Assembly (NCBI RefSeq): GCF_014635985.1
Contig: NZ_BMDT01000002.1
Span: 62,001-126,000, forward strand
Length of the DNA stretch: 64,000 bases
Direction of reading: 5' to 3'
Source of the DNA: Enterococcus alcedinis
Lineage (GTDB): Bacteria > Bacillota > Bacilli > Lactobacillales > Enterococcaceae
The first letter of the stretch is position 1; each line of letters begins with the position of its first letter. This document shows, one piece after another, positions 42,770 through 51,657 of this stretch. A program made the translations under genes and the position numbers. The notes beneath the pieces were generated by a model, which worked only from the letters and a program-made list of their open reading frames with translations, searched no databases and was not told where the DNA came from.

Positions 42770-43663
42770 TTAATAATGAATAATCGTCATTCCGACTTGC
42801 AATTCTTTCAACAGATGCTCTTCTTTGTGAACTTGGTAAAGCGCTCGATTGTCACGCAAGACACTTCTTAACTTATTCGGACGATACTTTTCGACTAATT
42901 GATGATCAAAAACAAAGTCTCGTGTAATCTGCCATTCATAGTAATAACCAAATGGTCGACAATGATACCAAGTGCCGGCTAGCATTTTAGGCTCAAAGCG
43001 TCGATGCGTATGACCAAAGATGACATGTTCGACTTGTTGATAACGATCAATCACCTTACCAAAATCCTCTGATCCTAGAAAAGCATTTAATTGGTTCCAA
43101 CGTACATGTTCACCTGTATGTTGAATAATAAATTCCCGTTTCGGAACAAAATGCGTCGAAAGAATCACTCGCTTGTCTTTTGGTAATTGCTTAAGATACT
43201 CATCTAACTTTCGATTAATTTTTTGGCTAATAACTGGGTCACTTCCTGTACGATGAATTTTTCGATCGTACCAATACAAGTCCTTCAAGCGTTTATTCTT
43301 CGTTAAATCAGGGTTCTCCGCAAATTGATAATCATACCAACCATTCACACCCACTAATAAAACTTCCTCGGACAATGCATACGACTTAAAATTCAAAAAA
43401 GCGTCTTGCTCGTATCCTTCAATTTCTTTTTCACCGATTAAGGTCACCATCTCATGGTTCCCCCAATGAAAAGTTGTTGGTAATAACTGCTGAAACTGTG
43501 CAACAGTTTCTAACGTTTCATCAGCGGTATTCGCGATATCGCCCGCAAAATGCAAATGCGTGATTCCTATTTCGAGTAGATAGTTTCCAATACGTTCTAG
43601 CGCGATAGCATTCAAACCATTAATATCGACATGTAAATCACTAATTATAGCTAATTTTCCCAC
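42770..43663 (-). CDS. Metallophosphoesterase
   Basis: Calcineurin-like phosphoesterase, 297 aa, cytoplasmic. Dinuclear metal motifs in order: ISDLHVD, HFAGDIANT, HWGNHEM, STHFVPK and GHTHRRFEP. Substrate unknown; lactic acid bacteria have several such proteins. Start is GTG at 43663, 10 bases after GGGGAG. It follows the HesB-like gene by 15 bases. Confidence 0.9.
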   Translation of the reverse strand: MGKLAIISDLHVDINGLNAIALERIGNYLLEIGITHLHFAGDIANTADETLETVAQFQQLLPTTFHWGNHEMVTLIGEKEIEGYEQDAFLNFKSYALSEEVLLVGVNGWYDYQFAENPDLTKNKRLKDLYWYDRKIHRTGSDPVISQKINRKLDEYLKQLPKDKRVILSTHFVPKREFIIQHTGEHVRWNQLNAFLGSEDFGKVIDRYQQVEHVIFGHTHRRFEPKMLAGTWYHCRPFGYYYEWQITRDFVFDHQLVEKYRPNKLRSVLRDNRALYQVHKEEHLLKELQVGMTIIHY

Positions 43664-43678
43664 TTAGTAAAAACTCCC

Positions 43679-44050
43679 CTAATTCTTTTTCAACACAATT
43701 CTTTTTAATGGAAGGTTTGCAGCTAAAATCCCAGCATTTGAACGCAACTGGATCCGTTGATAACTTGGTTCAATGGCGATTTCAACTTCTTTATCTAATA
43801 ACATTTGCGACGTTTTCTTCATATATACAGTCCCCATCTGTGTTTCAAGCAAATCGTTGTAATCTGCTAGCTGATTTTCCGGAAATTCTTGCGGGACAAG
43901 TAACAAACGAAAATTAGGATATAACTGGCAAGAAACAGCATCTTCTGTAAATGGACCAATCGCATCTTCAAAATCAAGCAACAGACGATCACCTGCTTGA
44001 CGTTGCTTTTCGATGACTGCTTGTGCTTCTTTTGTGATTTGTAATTTCAT
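43679..44050 (-). CDS. HesB/IscA-like protein lacking cluster cysteines
   Basis: 123 aa with the iron-sulfur biogenesis (HesB-like) fold signature: ITKEAQAVIEKQRQAGDRLLLDFEDAIGP at the N-terminus and a beta-strand core. True A-type carriers have three cysteines; here only one Cys (SCQLYPN) remains and the C-terminal CxC is absent. Such degenerate members are common in Lactobacillales and have no proven function. ATG at 44050 follows a GGGGGA-type site. Confidence 0.72.
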   Translation of the reverse strand: MKLQITKEAQAVIEKQRQAGDRLLLDFEDAIGPFTEDAVSCQLYPNFRLLLVPQEFPENQLADYNDLLETQMGTVYMKKTSQMLLDKEVEIAIEPSYQRIQLRSNAGILAANLPLKRIVLKKN

Positions 44051-44111
44051 TTTTGATTCCCCCTATTGTTCTCTTTCTCCTTCTAGTCTACTGCTTTTCC
44101 ATCCTTTTTTC

Positions 44112-44152
44112 ACGAAAAGACACTCAGCAGTCTTATGACTCCTTGAGTGTCC
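44112..44152 (-). terminator. Terminator overlapping the end of the DUF2786 gene
   Basis: Perfect 8-bp stem GACACTCA/TGAGTGTC (44119-44126 with 44144-44151) with flanking A and T pairs. The left arm on the minus strand includes the last codons of the DUF2786 gene. Confidence 0.75.
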
Positions 44153-44855
44153 TTTTGGTAAAATCGATTTGTTTTCCGGTTTGATACCCCTCTTGATACG
44201 CTTCTACCACATTCACATTGGGTGCTTGTAGTGCCAGTGCCTTGCCCCATTGACTAGAAAGCACTCGATAAGCTTCTTCTACTACTTCTGGAATTAAAAC
44301 CAACAATTCATAACTTTCTCTTAATTGCGCGACTTGTTCAGTGAAACGTTCATCCAACCCACTTAAAAAACCTCGTAGGTAACTGGTTTTCAAACTTTCC
44401 GTTACATAGCGATTCCGAGCTTGTTTGGCATGCGTTTGATAATACTGATTCACAAACGTCCGACTATGAAACAACAGTACCTCATAGGCCAACAGATACA
44501 TTTCTTTCGCTAATTCCAAATCTTTCACCAGACCATAAAAAACAATTTGGCGTTTCGCTTGCTTGCCGATTGTTTTCGTATTCATAAAATATTTCACTCG
44601 AAAATTTTGTGAAATGATTTGCGCTAAATAGCGTTCCCACCAATACAAGCGCTTATAGACCGTGACGGGTTCTTCTTGAATCGCTGCCCTCTCATCCGGC
44701 CGCGATTGCCCAGTCAATTCTGAAGCATCCAGGCCATACTGTAGCATGAGCTTTTGCGCTAACATAAAGGCCGACTGACTTTCTTCATCGTTTTTTTCAT
44801 CTTGCGCAATCGCTAAAAGTCCGCGAATTTTTCTAATAATTTTTTGATTATCCAT
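44133..44855 (-). CDS. DUF2786 domain protein
   Basis: 240 aa. Residues 1-45 (KIRGLLAIAQDEKN, SAFMLAQKLMLQYGLD) carry the DUF2786 signature; the rest is helical with a conserved-looking RYVTESLKTSYLRGFLSGLDERF segment, resembling phage/plasmid-associated proteins of unknown role. Weak ribosome site. No neighbour gives a functional clue. Confidence 0.7.
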   Translation of the reverse strand: MDNQKIIRKIRGLLAIAQDEKNDEESQSAFMLAQKLMLQYGLDASELTGQSRPDERAAIQEEPVTVYKRLYWWERYLAQIISQNFRVKYFMNTKTIGKQAKRQIVFYGLVKDLELAKEMYLLAYEVLLFHSRTFVNQYYQTHAKQARNRYVTESLKTSYLRGFLSGLDERFTEQVAQLRESYELLVLIPEVVEEAYRVLSSQWGKALALQAPNVNVVEAYQEGYQTGKQIDFTKRTLKES

Positions 44856-44918
44856 TTATTTACTCATTTCTATTTCACTACCGCCTTCAAAGTAAGCATC
44901 ACTTTTACAAGGCAGACC

Positions 44919-45641
44919 TTAACTTATTTTTAACTTTAATTTATTTGATAATAAGCGCTTCGTCTCCGGTGCTTTGATATTATTAATCAAAATTTCAATT
45001 ACATAGGCTTCTTCTGGTTGATAACGATCAATCAGCTCTAGCGCTTTTTGGACAAGATCTGCTTGCTCATCGATCACTATCAATGTCTCATCCATCCATC
45101 GTGTCCACGCATCATTGTGCTCACGAAATTGTTCTTTGAAAGCCATTTGCAGCTTCTGAACGTCCACAGTCGTTGTTGTCAATTTCAAAGGCACCTGACT
45201 ATTAAAACTAGAACCGCTAATTGGGTATTGATCTTTAATGTCAAACAATACCATAATATCATTTTGCAAATCAAACTTTTGTTGCACAATACGTAATTTT
45301 TCTTCCGCCTTTTCGTTATCTGCCAAAGGATCAACCGCTAACTGAAATGCAGCAATCAGGTTCTCATTTTCATTCTTTAGTTTTAACAGTTCCTCTTGGA
45401 TCGAAGTTAAATCATTCAGACGAATGCCGGAAACTAAAAAACCAGCTTCATCTGTCAAGTCATCAATCGCAATCGTCCATTTTCCCATATCGCCTACCTT
45501 GGATTGATTTGACTTTACTGTCAGAAGGGCTTCATTTTTCTTTGTTATTTGTTCTTTTTCACGCAAATCTCGATAAAAAAAGAGACCGAGTATCATAAAT
45601 AAGATGATGATGAGTAAAACAGACAATGCTTTTTTCTTCAT
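44919..45641 (-). CDS. Membrane-anchored coiled-coil protein, paralogue A
   Basis: 240 aa: N-terminal membrane helix (about 5-23), then an extracytoplasmic region with heptad-like EELLKLKNENENL and a helical remainder. Same length and layout as the protein at 46778-47500: anchor, VGDMGKWTIAIDDLTDEAGFL, a coiled coil with ENLIAAF/EQLIATY, VPLKL/LPLKS, and a terminal IEILINNI/LTILLNNI block. The two are paralogues facing the same way on either side of the plus-strand yueI pair. Function unknown. ATG at 45641 follows AAGGAGG. Confidence 0.72.
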   Translation of the reverse strand: MKKKALSVLLIIILFMILGLFFYRDLREKEQITKKNEALLTVKSNQSKVGDMGKWTIAIDDLTDEAGFLVSGIRLNDLTSIQEELLKLKNENENLIAAFQLAVDPLADNEKAEEKLRIVQQKFDLQNDIMVLFDIKDQYPISGSSFNSQVPLKLTTTTVDVQKLQMAFKEQFREHNDAWTRWMDETLIVIDEQADLVQKALELIDRYQPEEAYVIEILINNIKAPETKRLLSNKLKLKIS

Positions 45642-45818
45642 TCCATCCTCCTTGATTTTTTATTTTCACGTTTATTAATACTAATTTTACGCTATCTTTG
45701 TTTTTTTGTACAGTCGGTCAAAAATCATTTGTTTTTTCAATCATGTGCCGTCTGCAATAGCTTGCGTTATTTAAAACTGTGTTATAATAGAAGCAATAAA
45801 TGGGATAAGGAGAATTGT

Positions 45819-46262
45819 ATGACCGATAATTTACAACAACGAATCGATCAATCAGCATCTGGCACACCATTGCTGAAACCAGATGAACAAGCCAAGTATT
45901 TAGGAACTTTCCGTGAACGTTGCTATGTCAGCATGACCGTTGCACAAATGAAAAAGGAGACAAGCCAAACGTTATTGATTCGTGCACTCACGAAGTATCC
46001 TGAGGCTAAAATTCTCATTAACGGCCATTTACCAACAACTTTACAGAGCAACTATATCCAAACGGTTACTAGTAAGCAGCACGCATTTACGATTGTTACG
46101 CCGAAATCCGCTCTTACTGAAGATGCCATCGGTCTGTTACTCGTTTCCGATCAAGCCGTTCACGAAGAAGTGATCGATATTGAAGAGAAATTTCAGAAAA
46201 AAACAACGTCCACGAAGCAACCTGTAAAAGACAAAAAAAGTTTTTGGAACAAATGGTTTTAA
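45819..46262 (+). CDS. YueI family protein (DUF1694)
   Basis: 147 aa cytosolic protein of the YueI family. Landmarks: YLGTFRERCYVSMTVAQM, LLIRALTKYPEAKILINGHL and FTIVTPKSALTEDAIGLLLVSDQAV. The basic C-terminal tail (KKTTSTKQPVKDKKSFW) is typical. Function unknown. ATG at 45819 lies 6 bases after AAGGAG; the longer frame at 45729 includes the promoter (TGT-TATAAT extended -10 at about 45781-45787). Confidence 0.85.
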   Translation: MTDNLQQRIDQSASGTPLLKPDEQAKYLGTFRERCYVSMTVAQMKKETSQTLLIRALTKYPEAKILINGHLPTTLQSNYIQTVTSKQHAFTIVTPKSALTEDAIGLLLVSDQAVHEEVIDIEEKFQKKTTSTKQPVKDKKSFWNKWF

Positions 46263-46293
46263 CAACCGTTATTCTCGAAAGGAGTTTTTGAAG

Positions 46294-46695
46294 ATGCCTA
46301 CGTACCTCGCACTAAAAGAAGAACTGACCGACGCCCTTGACATTCACATTGATATTTTAAAGGACACTGCCACGATTGATTATGAATCACTAGACGGTGT
46401 TATATTTATGATGCGTAGCTTTGGTTTTATTTTTGATCGCGCCCCTCGCGTATTGTTTGACGAAGACCCTGAAGAAATGAATTTCTTGATGTTCCAGTAT
46501 TACAGTTTGCTCAGTGAATTAAAATACAACTTATTATTGAACTACTCTTATTCCAAAATTCATCAACGAACACTCATTCAAATCGTGCAAGATTTCCCCA
46601 CTACCTACGAAAAAGAAATGAAAGAATGGTGGGAAGGTTTGACTGGCTTACACGTGGATGACACAAAGCAAACCATTTTGATTAACGATTTGTGA
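46294..46695 (+). CDS. Hypothetical protein downstream of yueI
   Basis: 133 aa acidic, helical protein with no recognised domain (ELTDALDIHIDILKDTATID, MMRSFGFIFDRAPR, EMKEWWEGLTGL). ATG at 46294 is 9 bases after AAAGGAG; TTG at 46288 is too close. It follows the YueI gene by 31 bases and is presumably co-transcribed. Confidence 0.75.
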   Translation: MPTYLALKEELTDALDIHIDILKDTATIDYESLDGVIFMMRSFGFIFDRAPRVLFDEDPEEMNFLMFQYYSLLSELKYNLLLNYSYSKIHQRTLIQIVQDFPTTYEKEMKEWWEGLTGLHVDDTKQTILINDL

Positions 46696-46724
46696 CCGAT
46701 TTAATTTTTCGATTATTGTCATAG

Positions 46725-46776
46725 CGAAAACACGAAGACCGCTTAGAGTGAACCTTTAGCGACTTCGTGTTTTTCG
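46725..46776. terminator. Bidirectional terminator
   Basis: CGAAAAACACGAAG-type stem (46725-46737 with 46763-46776) between convergent genes, with T-rich ends on both strands. Confidence 0.85.
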
Positions 46777-46777
46777 T

Positions 46778-47500
46778 TTATAATTGGTCAAAAACAGCTG
46801 TGCGTAACTCACCTGTCATTTGTGTCCGCAAAGCGATTTTGGTCTCATCGGCTGTAATGTTATTCAGTAAGATTGTTAATTCTTTCGCGTCTTTGACTTG
46901 AGAATCCTCAATTATTCTTGTCGCAAAATCCACCGCAATGACTTGTCCTTCAATCGCATCCAACGAGTCTTTCATCATCGTTACCCAGGTTCCTGATTGG
47001 TGTTCAAACGTTTGTTCAAAGTTTTTTTGAATCGCAATCAGATCATCCCAGACAAGCCTTGATTTTAGTGGCAGTTTGGCATTATAAACCCCTTGATTAA
47101 TCGCCGTTCCCCTTACAAATAACTGATTGACTTGCTCTTGGAAGTCAAAACGTTGGCGAAGCGTCTCAAGTTTCTCCTCCACCCGCTCGACGTGACGAAC
47201 CGCATTGGATTTTAACTTGTATGTTGCAATCAACTGTTCATTTTCAGCTTTAACCGCAGCAAGTTCTTCTTCTAACCGCGTGAAGTCTGCCTCTTGGATA
47301 TCGAATTTCAAATAACCTGAAGCATCGGTTAATTGCTCAACCGCCAATGACAACTCACCATTTTTCCCAACTGCTTTTTGGTTGATTTCAACGACCGACT
47401 GCGCCTCTTCTCGCTTGTCGATTTGCACTTTTTGATGAATAACCGTACCTACACCCAACGTCATAAGCCCAACCAACACAATCCACTTTTTCTTACTCAT
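46778..47500 (-). CDS. Membrane-anchored coiled-coil protein, paralogue B
   Basis: 240 aa, paralogue of the 44919-45641 product with the same domain layout: membrane helix at about 6-22, a GKNGELSLAVEQLTDASGYL segment, coiled coil EELAAVKAENEQLIATY, and helical C-terminus. Function unknown. ATG at 47500 follows GGAGGAG. Confidence 0.72.
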   Translation of the reverse strand: MSKKKWIVLVGLMTLGVGTVIHQKVQIDKREEAQSVVEINQKAVGKNGELSLAVEQLTDASGYLKFDIQEADFTRLEEELAAVKAENEQLIATYKLKSNAVRHVERVEEKLETLRQRFDFQEQVNQLFVRGTAINQGVYNAKLPLKSRLVWDDLIAIQKNFEQTFEHQSGTWVTMMKDSLDAIEGQVIAVDFATRIIEDSQVKDAKELTILLNNITADETKIALRTQMTGELRTAVFDQL

Positions 47501-47619
47501 TTTACTCCTCCTTTATTTTTTAACCCCTACAACATTGAAATTAATTAAAAAACGACAGTATTTATAAACATTCTAACACGTAAACGCTTAACATTTAAAG
47601 CAAAAACCAATTTTTACAA

Positions 47620-47662
47620 ATAAAAAAACACGTACCATCAGGTTTCCCTAATGATACGTGTT
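47620..47662 (-). terminator. Terminator of the cold-shock gene
   Basis: Stem AACACGTA/TACGTGTT with further interior pairs (47627-47662) followed by seven T residues on the minus strand. Confidence 0.88.
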
Positions 47663-47679
47663 ATCAATTTAGATTTAAA

Positions 47680-47880
47680 TTAAGCTTTAACGATGTTTAC
47701 TGCTTGTAAACCACGTTGGCCTTCTTCGATTTCGAAAGTCACTGCTTGACCTTCGTCTAATGATTTGAATCCTTCACCTTGGATAGCTGAGAAATGTGCG
47801 AAAACATCTTTCCCATCTTCTGCTGTGATGAAACCAAAACCTTTATCTGCGTTAAACCATTTTACTGTACCGTTATTCAT
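47680..47880 (-). CDS. csp: Cold-shock protein (CspA family)
   Basis: 66-aa single-domain nucleic-acid chaperone. RNP1 KGFGFI and RNP2 VFAHF are intact. ATG at 47880 follows GGAGG by 8 bases; the frame extends nine codons upstream but those cover the ribosome site. Reads [17 protein letters not shown] at its start. Preceded by a roughly 127-base leader. Confidence 0.97.
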   Translation of the reverse strand: MNNGTVKWFNADKGFGFITAEDGKDVFAHFSAIQGEGFKSLDEGQAVTFEIEEGQRGLQAVNIVKA

Positions 47881-48042
47881 AAACGTTACCTCCATATTAC
47901 ACATCAAGTGTGTTTATTTTGCAATTCAAACTTAAGTGTAAATAGACGTGTTACTGACTGATTTTTACGCAATAAACAAATCTGAATGACAGATCAAGAA
48001 AGACTACCTTCAAAGAATAACATGTTTTTGTGAACATTGCAA
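47881..48042 (-). promoter_or_regulatory. csp promoter and long 5' leader
   Basis: Minus strand TTGCAA (48042-48037), 17-bp spacer, TATTCT (48019-48014). The start would be near 48007, giving about 127 untranslated bases, the usual design of cold-shock mRNAs that fold differently at low temperature. Confidence 0.7.
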
Positions 48043-48089
48043 TACTTTTCTCTTAAGAACTTCATTTTTTTTCGATTTCCTTTCAAATC

Positions 48090-48320
48090 TTACGTTTTTA
48101 TTGTGATTTTTCTGTCTTTAATTATCATAATTTGATTAAAACGACTAAGACTATCACTATTATGAGAAATCAGTAATACGATTTTCTCTTCTCCGTACTT
48201 CCTTTTAAATGAAACGAATAATTGCAGTATTAAATAAGAGAGAAATTTTAATTTATGATTCATCCCGTTGATTAATTCTTTTGTTGTCATTTTAGACTCA
48301 TCCATTCTTTGATTTATTTT
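48090..48320 (-). pseudogene. ABC transporter ATPase C-terminal fragment
   Basis: The frame reads KYGEEKIVLLISHNSDSLS, then FNQIMIIKDRKI, the H-loop and final strand of an ABC exporter ATPase (LISHR...IIVLKDGKI pattern), but Walker A, signature and Walker B are missing. Upstream it runs straight into the IS200-type right end, and no matching upstream portion exists on the other side of the element. A remnant left by insertion plus deletion. Confidence 0.65.
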
Positions 48321-48324
48321 GCCA

Positions 48325-49055
48325 ATCAAAACCTCCAGTGTGAACTGGAGGTTTGTTCTTCGGCTGAAAGCCTCTTTTGCCGGCCTGAGCCTGAAAGGCT
48401 TACCGAATCGGTTTCCCTCATGCACCACATTTACTCGCAGATCCTAAAAGGATCTAGGTTTTCTTTTGATTTTTTTCGCCTGTAAACAGGTCATACTCTT
48501 CAAACAGCGTTAGCTGGTCTGCTACGTAATCATCTTGAATTTGATTACGAATATATTCTTCAATTTGTTTTTTATTTCTGCCAACAGTATCCACATAATA
48601 ACCTCGACACCAAAATTTTCGATTGCCATAGCGATATTTTAAATTTACATGGCAATCGAATATCATCAAACTGCTCTTGCCTTTCAAATAACCAATGAAA
48701 CTAGAAACACTTAATTTGGGTGGGATACTAACCAACATATGGACATGCTCCCTACATGCATTGGCCTCTATAATTTCAACACCTTTCCTTTCACATAATT
48801 CTCTCAATATCTCTCCAATACTTTGTTTGTATTTTCCATAAATAATTTGCCTTCTGTATTTAGGTGCAAAAACAATGTGATACTTACATTTCCAAGTCGT
48901 GTGTGATAAACTTTGATTGTCCGTTTTCATAAGGAACCTCCTATTTGATTGATAGTTTGTGGTCGGGAAACCAAATCTATTTTATCATTTTAGGAGGATT
49001 TTTTTTATACCACGCTGGAAGCTTTTTAGAACCACCCGCATAGCAGGTGGTTTTC
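48325..49055 (-). mobile_element. IS200-type insertion sequence
   Basis: About 730 bases holding a single tnpA and subterminal imperfect palindromes instead of terminal inverted repeats: a 9-bp stem at 48331-48352 (right end) and a hairpin at 49030-49052 (left end). Exact tips cannot be fixed because this family makes no target duplication. The leader contains CCTCCTA complementary to the tnpA ribosome site, the known IS200 self-limiting device. Confidence 0.85.
48454..48930 (-). CDS. tnpA: IS200-family transposase TnpA (HUH Y1)
   Basis: 158-aa single-strand transposase. HUH metal motif EHVHMLVS and the catalytic tyrosine in YYVDTVGRN are intact; start KCKYHIVFAPKYRRQI is typical. Complete and probably functional. 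ATG at 48930 follows AGGAGG (48937-48943 region), which can pair with 48991-48997 in the leader and so be hidden. No tnpB partner inside the element. Confidence 0.95.
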   Translation of the reverse strand: MKTDNQSLSHTTWKCKYHIVFAPKYRRQIIYGKYKQSIGEILRELCERKGVEIIEANACREHVHMLVSIPPKLSVSSFIGYLKGKSSLMIFDCHVNLKYRYGNRKFWCRGYYVDTVGRNKKQIEEYIRNQIQDDYVADQLTLFEEYDLFTGEKNQKKT

Positions 49056-49069
49056 AATACAGACAATAA

Positions 49070-49116
49070 AAAAAAACCAAGCCGGCACCTTTTTAAGAAA
49101 AGGTACAAGCTTGGTT
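49070..49116 (-). terminator. gshF terminator
   Basis: Stem AACCAAGC/GCTTGGTT plus an inner ACCTTTT/AAAAGGT stem (49075-49116), followed by a long T-run on the minus strand. Confidence 0.9.
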
Positions 49117-49160
49117 CACTTTGTATTCTGTTAAAAAACATTCTTTATGAAGCGATTTTT

Positions 49161-51428
49161 TTATTTCGTAAATGCTTCTGGGAATAAGAGTTCGAGTACG
49201 TCCATTGTTAAGCGACGGCCCTTACCTGAGTAAGGATAAATATGAATCATCATCGCCGGGTTGAAGTTTCCTTCAATAATCCCATAGGCACCTGGTTCAT
49301 TTGGGTCCACGTTATAATCTGGGACAATGAAATCAATGCCACAAATCACCGCTCCCAATGCTTCGACTGCTTTGACTGCGATTTCCTTATACGCATCTGA
49401 AAAGACATCAGTCATATCGATCGAGTCACCACCGCTACTAATGTTGGAATTCTCACGCAAGTAAACAATTTCGTCTTTTGCTGGAATATCCGTCATTTTG
49501 TACCCTTGTGATCGCAGGGCAATTTTTTCTAATTCGCCTAATTGAATTTTTTCAAGTGGCGTTCGATGATGCTCGCCACGTAAAGGATCTTCATTTTTTT
49601 CAGCAACCAGCGCTTCAATTGTACGGAGGCCATCGCCTTTAACGTTGGCTGGTACACGAAGTAATATCCCTTTAACCTCGCCATTGATGACAAAGAAACG
49701 ATATTCTGTTCCTGGTAAAAACTCCTCCACTAAGACTTCACTATCTTCACTAAAAGCGACTTCTAGTGCAGCCTTATAATCTTCAAAGCTTGCGCCGTCT
49801 TTAAAAATTGAAATCCCTAAGCCATAGTTGGTTGATTTTGGTTTAACAACAAAGCCTTGATCCGCAAATTCTGGATACGCTTGAATCGCTGCTTGGATAT
49901 TCGAAAACTCGCTGCCTTTTGGTACACGATAGCCTGCTTTATCCAAAACTTTTTTCGTGACGATTTTGTTTTCCATAAGTAAGGGTACGATATAACTATC
50001 TTTACTCGTCATGTTACCATTCTTAACGTATTCGGAATGCCCATTAAAAGTCAATTTCAAAAATTGATCCGTGTCATCTAAAACTTCCACTTGAATCCCT
50101 TTTTGAATGGCATCAAACATAAAAATTTGAGTCGATAATTCCATTTGCGTAAAACCAGCTAACTGATAGGGATGTTCCCACGCACGTTTATAATTTGCTG
50201 TAGCAATCGTGGTTGCAACTTCTTTTTGAGATGTTTCTTGGCTCGCTTGATACAATTGACCAGCAAGCGTTGCGGATGGATTATCCACCATGTTAAAGAC
50301 GCTCGCTAATAAGTTCGGCGAGATGTCCAACTCACGTTCTTCAACAAAAAGCGTTAAACCTTCGAGTAGCGCTCGGGCTTCTTCTTGATACGTGGTCACA
50401 TTTAAGGGATGTTCTAACGCCACTTGCTCATTTTTATTTTCGCCTTCTGCGACCCACTCATCCGCGTCGACACCTTCATCTTGCCATAAAAGGAATAATA
50501 AGAATAAATGCAAGAACTCGACTTGCTCTTCACTGATTCCCCAATAACCAAATGGATTTAAATCAATGTTACGCAGCTCAATGTAACGAATCCCTGCTGT
50601 TGCAAGATCGGCCATTTTCTTACCGCCACGGAAGCGAACCGATGAATAGAATTCTTTTTCTTCTGACAGTTTCCCTTCAATGACCATCCGCTCTAGATCA
50701 GATAAATAACGATTTAAATTTTGGTATGACACTTGAACATCGCCATGATTTTTATAACCATATGAACTGTTACGAATACTGCGAACCGGTTCATTTGGTC
50801 GGTCTTCACTATCAAAATAATTCGCTTCACTTGTCGGTGTAGCACCAAATAAATACGTGATTAACCATGAATAGTGTAAATAGTTACGTGTCACTTTTAA
50901 GTACACTTCGGTTTTAAAATCAATATATTCGGTGTATTTATTTTGTAAGGCAAACATTTTGTGCAACAATTCATCACTAAATTCAAAATTAAAGTGAATT
51001 CCGCTGACCATTTGCTTACGACGGCCATAGGTTTTGGCTAAATAACGACGATATAACACATCTGAAAAACGTTCTAAATCAGCAATTAAAATGTCTTCTT
51101 CTTTTTCAGGTAATGCAGGTGGCATGCTAAGCGGCCAAATCATTTCCTCTGGATTCATCGAGCGATAAGCAACATCATGAATTCCCGATAAAAAATCAAA
51201 CAATTCTGGAATGCTTTCTGCAACAGGTGTAATTAATTCTAATTGCGTTTCAGCAAAGTCGGTTTGTATATATGGATGGAATTGACGATTCCCTAAACTG
51301 CTTGGATGTTCCGTTGTGACCAAATCCCCTGCTAACGTCACGCGTTGGCCTTCACGTTCGACACCATAGCGCGCTTTAAGTAAGTAAGGTTGCAACTCCT
51401 TTTTTGATAGGAGAATTTTAAAGTTCAT
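49161..51428 (-). CDS. gshF: Bifunctional glutamate-cysteine ligase / glutathione synthetase
   Basis: Makes glutathione in two steps in one protein (GshAB fusion), characteristic of Listeria, streptococci and enterococci. 755 aa. N-terminal ligase about 1-480 (ARYGVEREGQRVTLAG, SGIHFNFEFSDEL, ELRNIDLNPFGYWG), C-terminal ATP-grasp about 490-755 (VVKPKSTNYGLGISIF, LVEEFLPGTEYRFFVINGE, GIIEGNFNPAMMIHIYPYSG). ATG at 51428 follows AAGGAG by 7 bases. Single-gene unit. Confidence 0.97.
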   Translation of the reverse strand: MNFKILLSKKELQPYLLKARYGVEREGQRVTLAGDLVTTEHPSSLGNRQFHPYIQTDFAETQLELITPVAESIPELFDFLSGIHDVAYRSMNPEEMIWPLSMPPALPEKEEDILIADLERFSDVLYRRYLAKTYGRRKQMVSGIHFNFEFSDELLHKMFALQNKYTEYIDFKTEVYLKVTRNYLHYSWLITYLFGATPTSEANYFDSEDRPNEPVRSIRNSSYGYKNHGDVQVSYQNLNRYLSDLERMVIEGKLSEEKEFYSSVRFRGGKKMADLATAGIRYIELRNIDLNPFGYWGISEEQVEFLHLFLLFLLWQDEGVDADEWVAEGENKNEQVALEHPLNVTTYQEEARALLEGLTLFVEERELDISPNLLASVFNMVDNPSATLAGQLYQASQETSQKEVATTIATANYKRAWEHPYQLAGFTQMELSTQIFMFDAIQKGIQVEVLDDTDQFLKLTFNGHSEYVKNGNMTSKDSYIVPLLMENKIVTKKVLDKAGYRVPKGSEFSNIQAAIQAYPEFADQGFVVKPKSTNYGLGISIFKDGASFEDYKAALEVAFSEDSEVLVEEFLPGTEYRFFVINGEVKGILLRVPANVKGDGLRTIEALVAEKNEDPLRGEHHRTPLEKIQLGELEKIALRSQGYKMTDIPAKDEIVYLRENSNISSGGDSIDMTDVFSDAYKEIAVKAVEALGAVICGIDFIVPDYNVDPNEPGAYGIIEGNFNPAMMIHIYPYSGKGRRLTMDVLELLFPEAFTK

Positions 51429-51559
51429 AGTAAGGCTCCTTTTTACTCTATAATAAATTCCATTATATCAAAGAAAAAGCGAAAGGGTTTCTTTTTTGTT
51501 TGTGATTTTCATTTATCCAAAGAAAAGGCAATTTTTCATTATTCATAACTTAGAAATAG

Positions 51560-51613
51560 CAAAAAAATCTATTCCGTGTGCTCATCATCGGGATGATACC
51601 ACAGAATAGATTT
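51560..51613 (-). terminator. Terminator of the acetyltransferase gene
   Basis: AAATCTATTC/GAATAGATTT stem (51566-51612) followed by seven T residues on the minus strand. Confidence 0.85.
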
Positions 51614-51657
51614 GACTGATTATTCAATTGAAGCGAAAAAAATAACGTTGTTAATTT

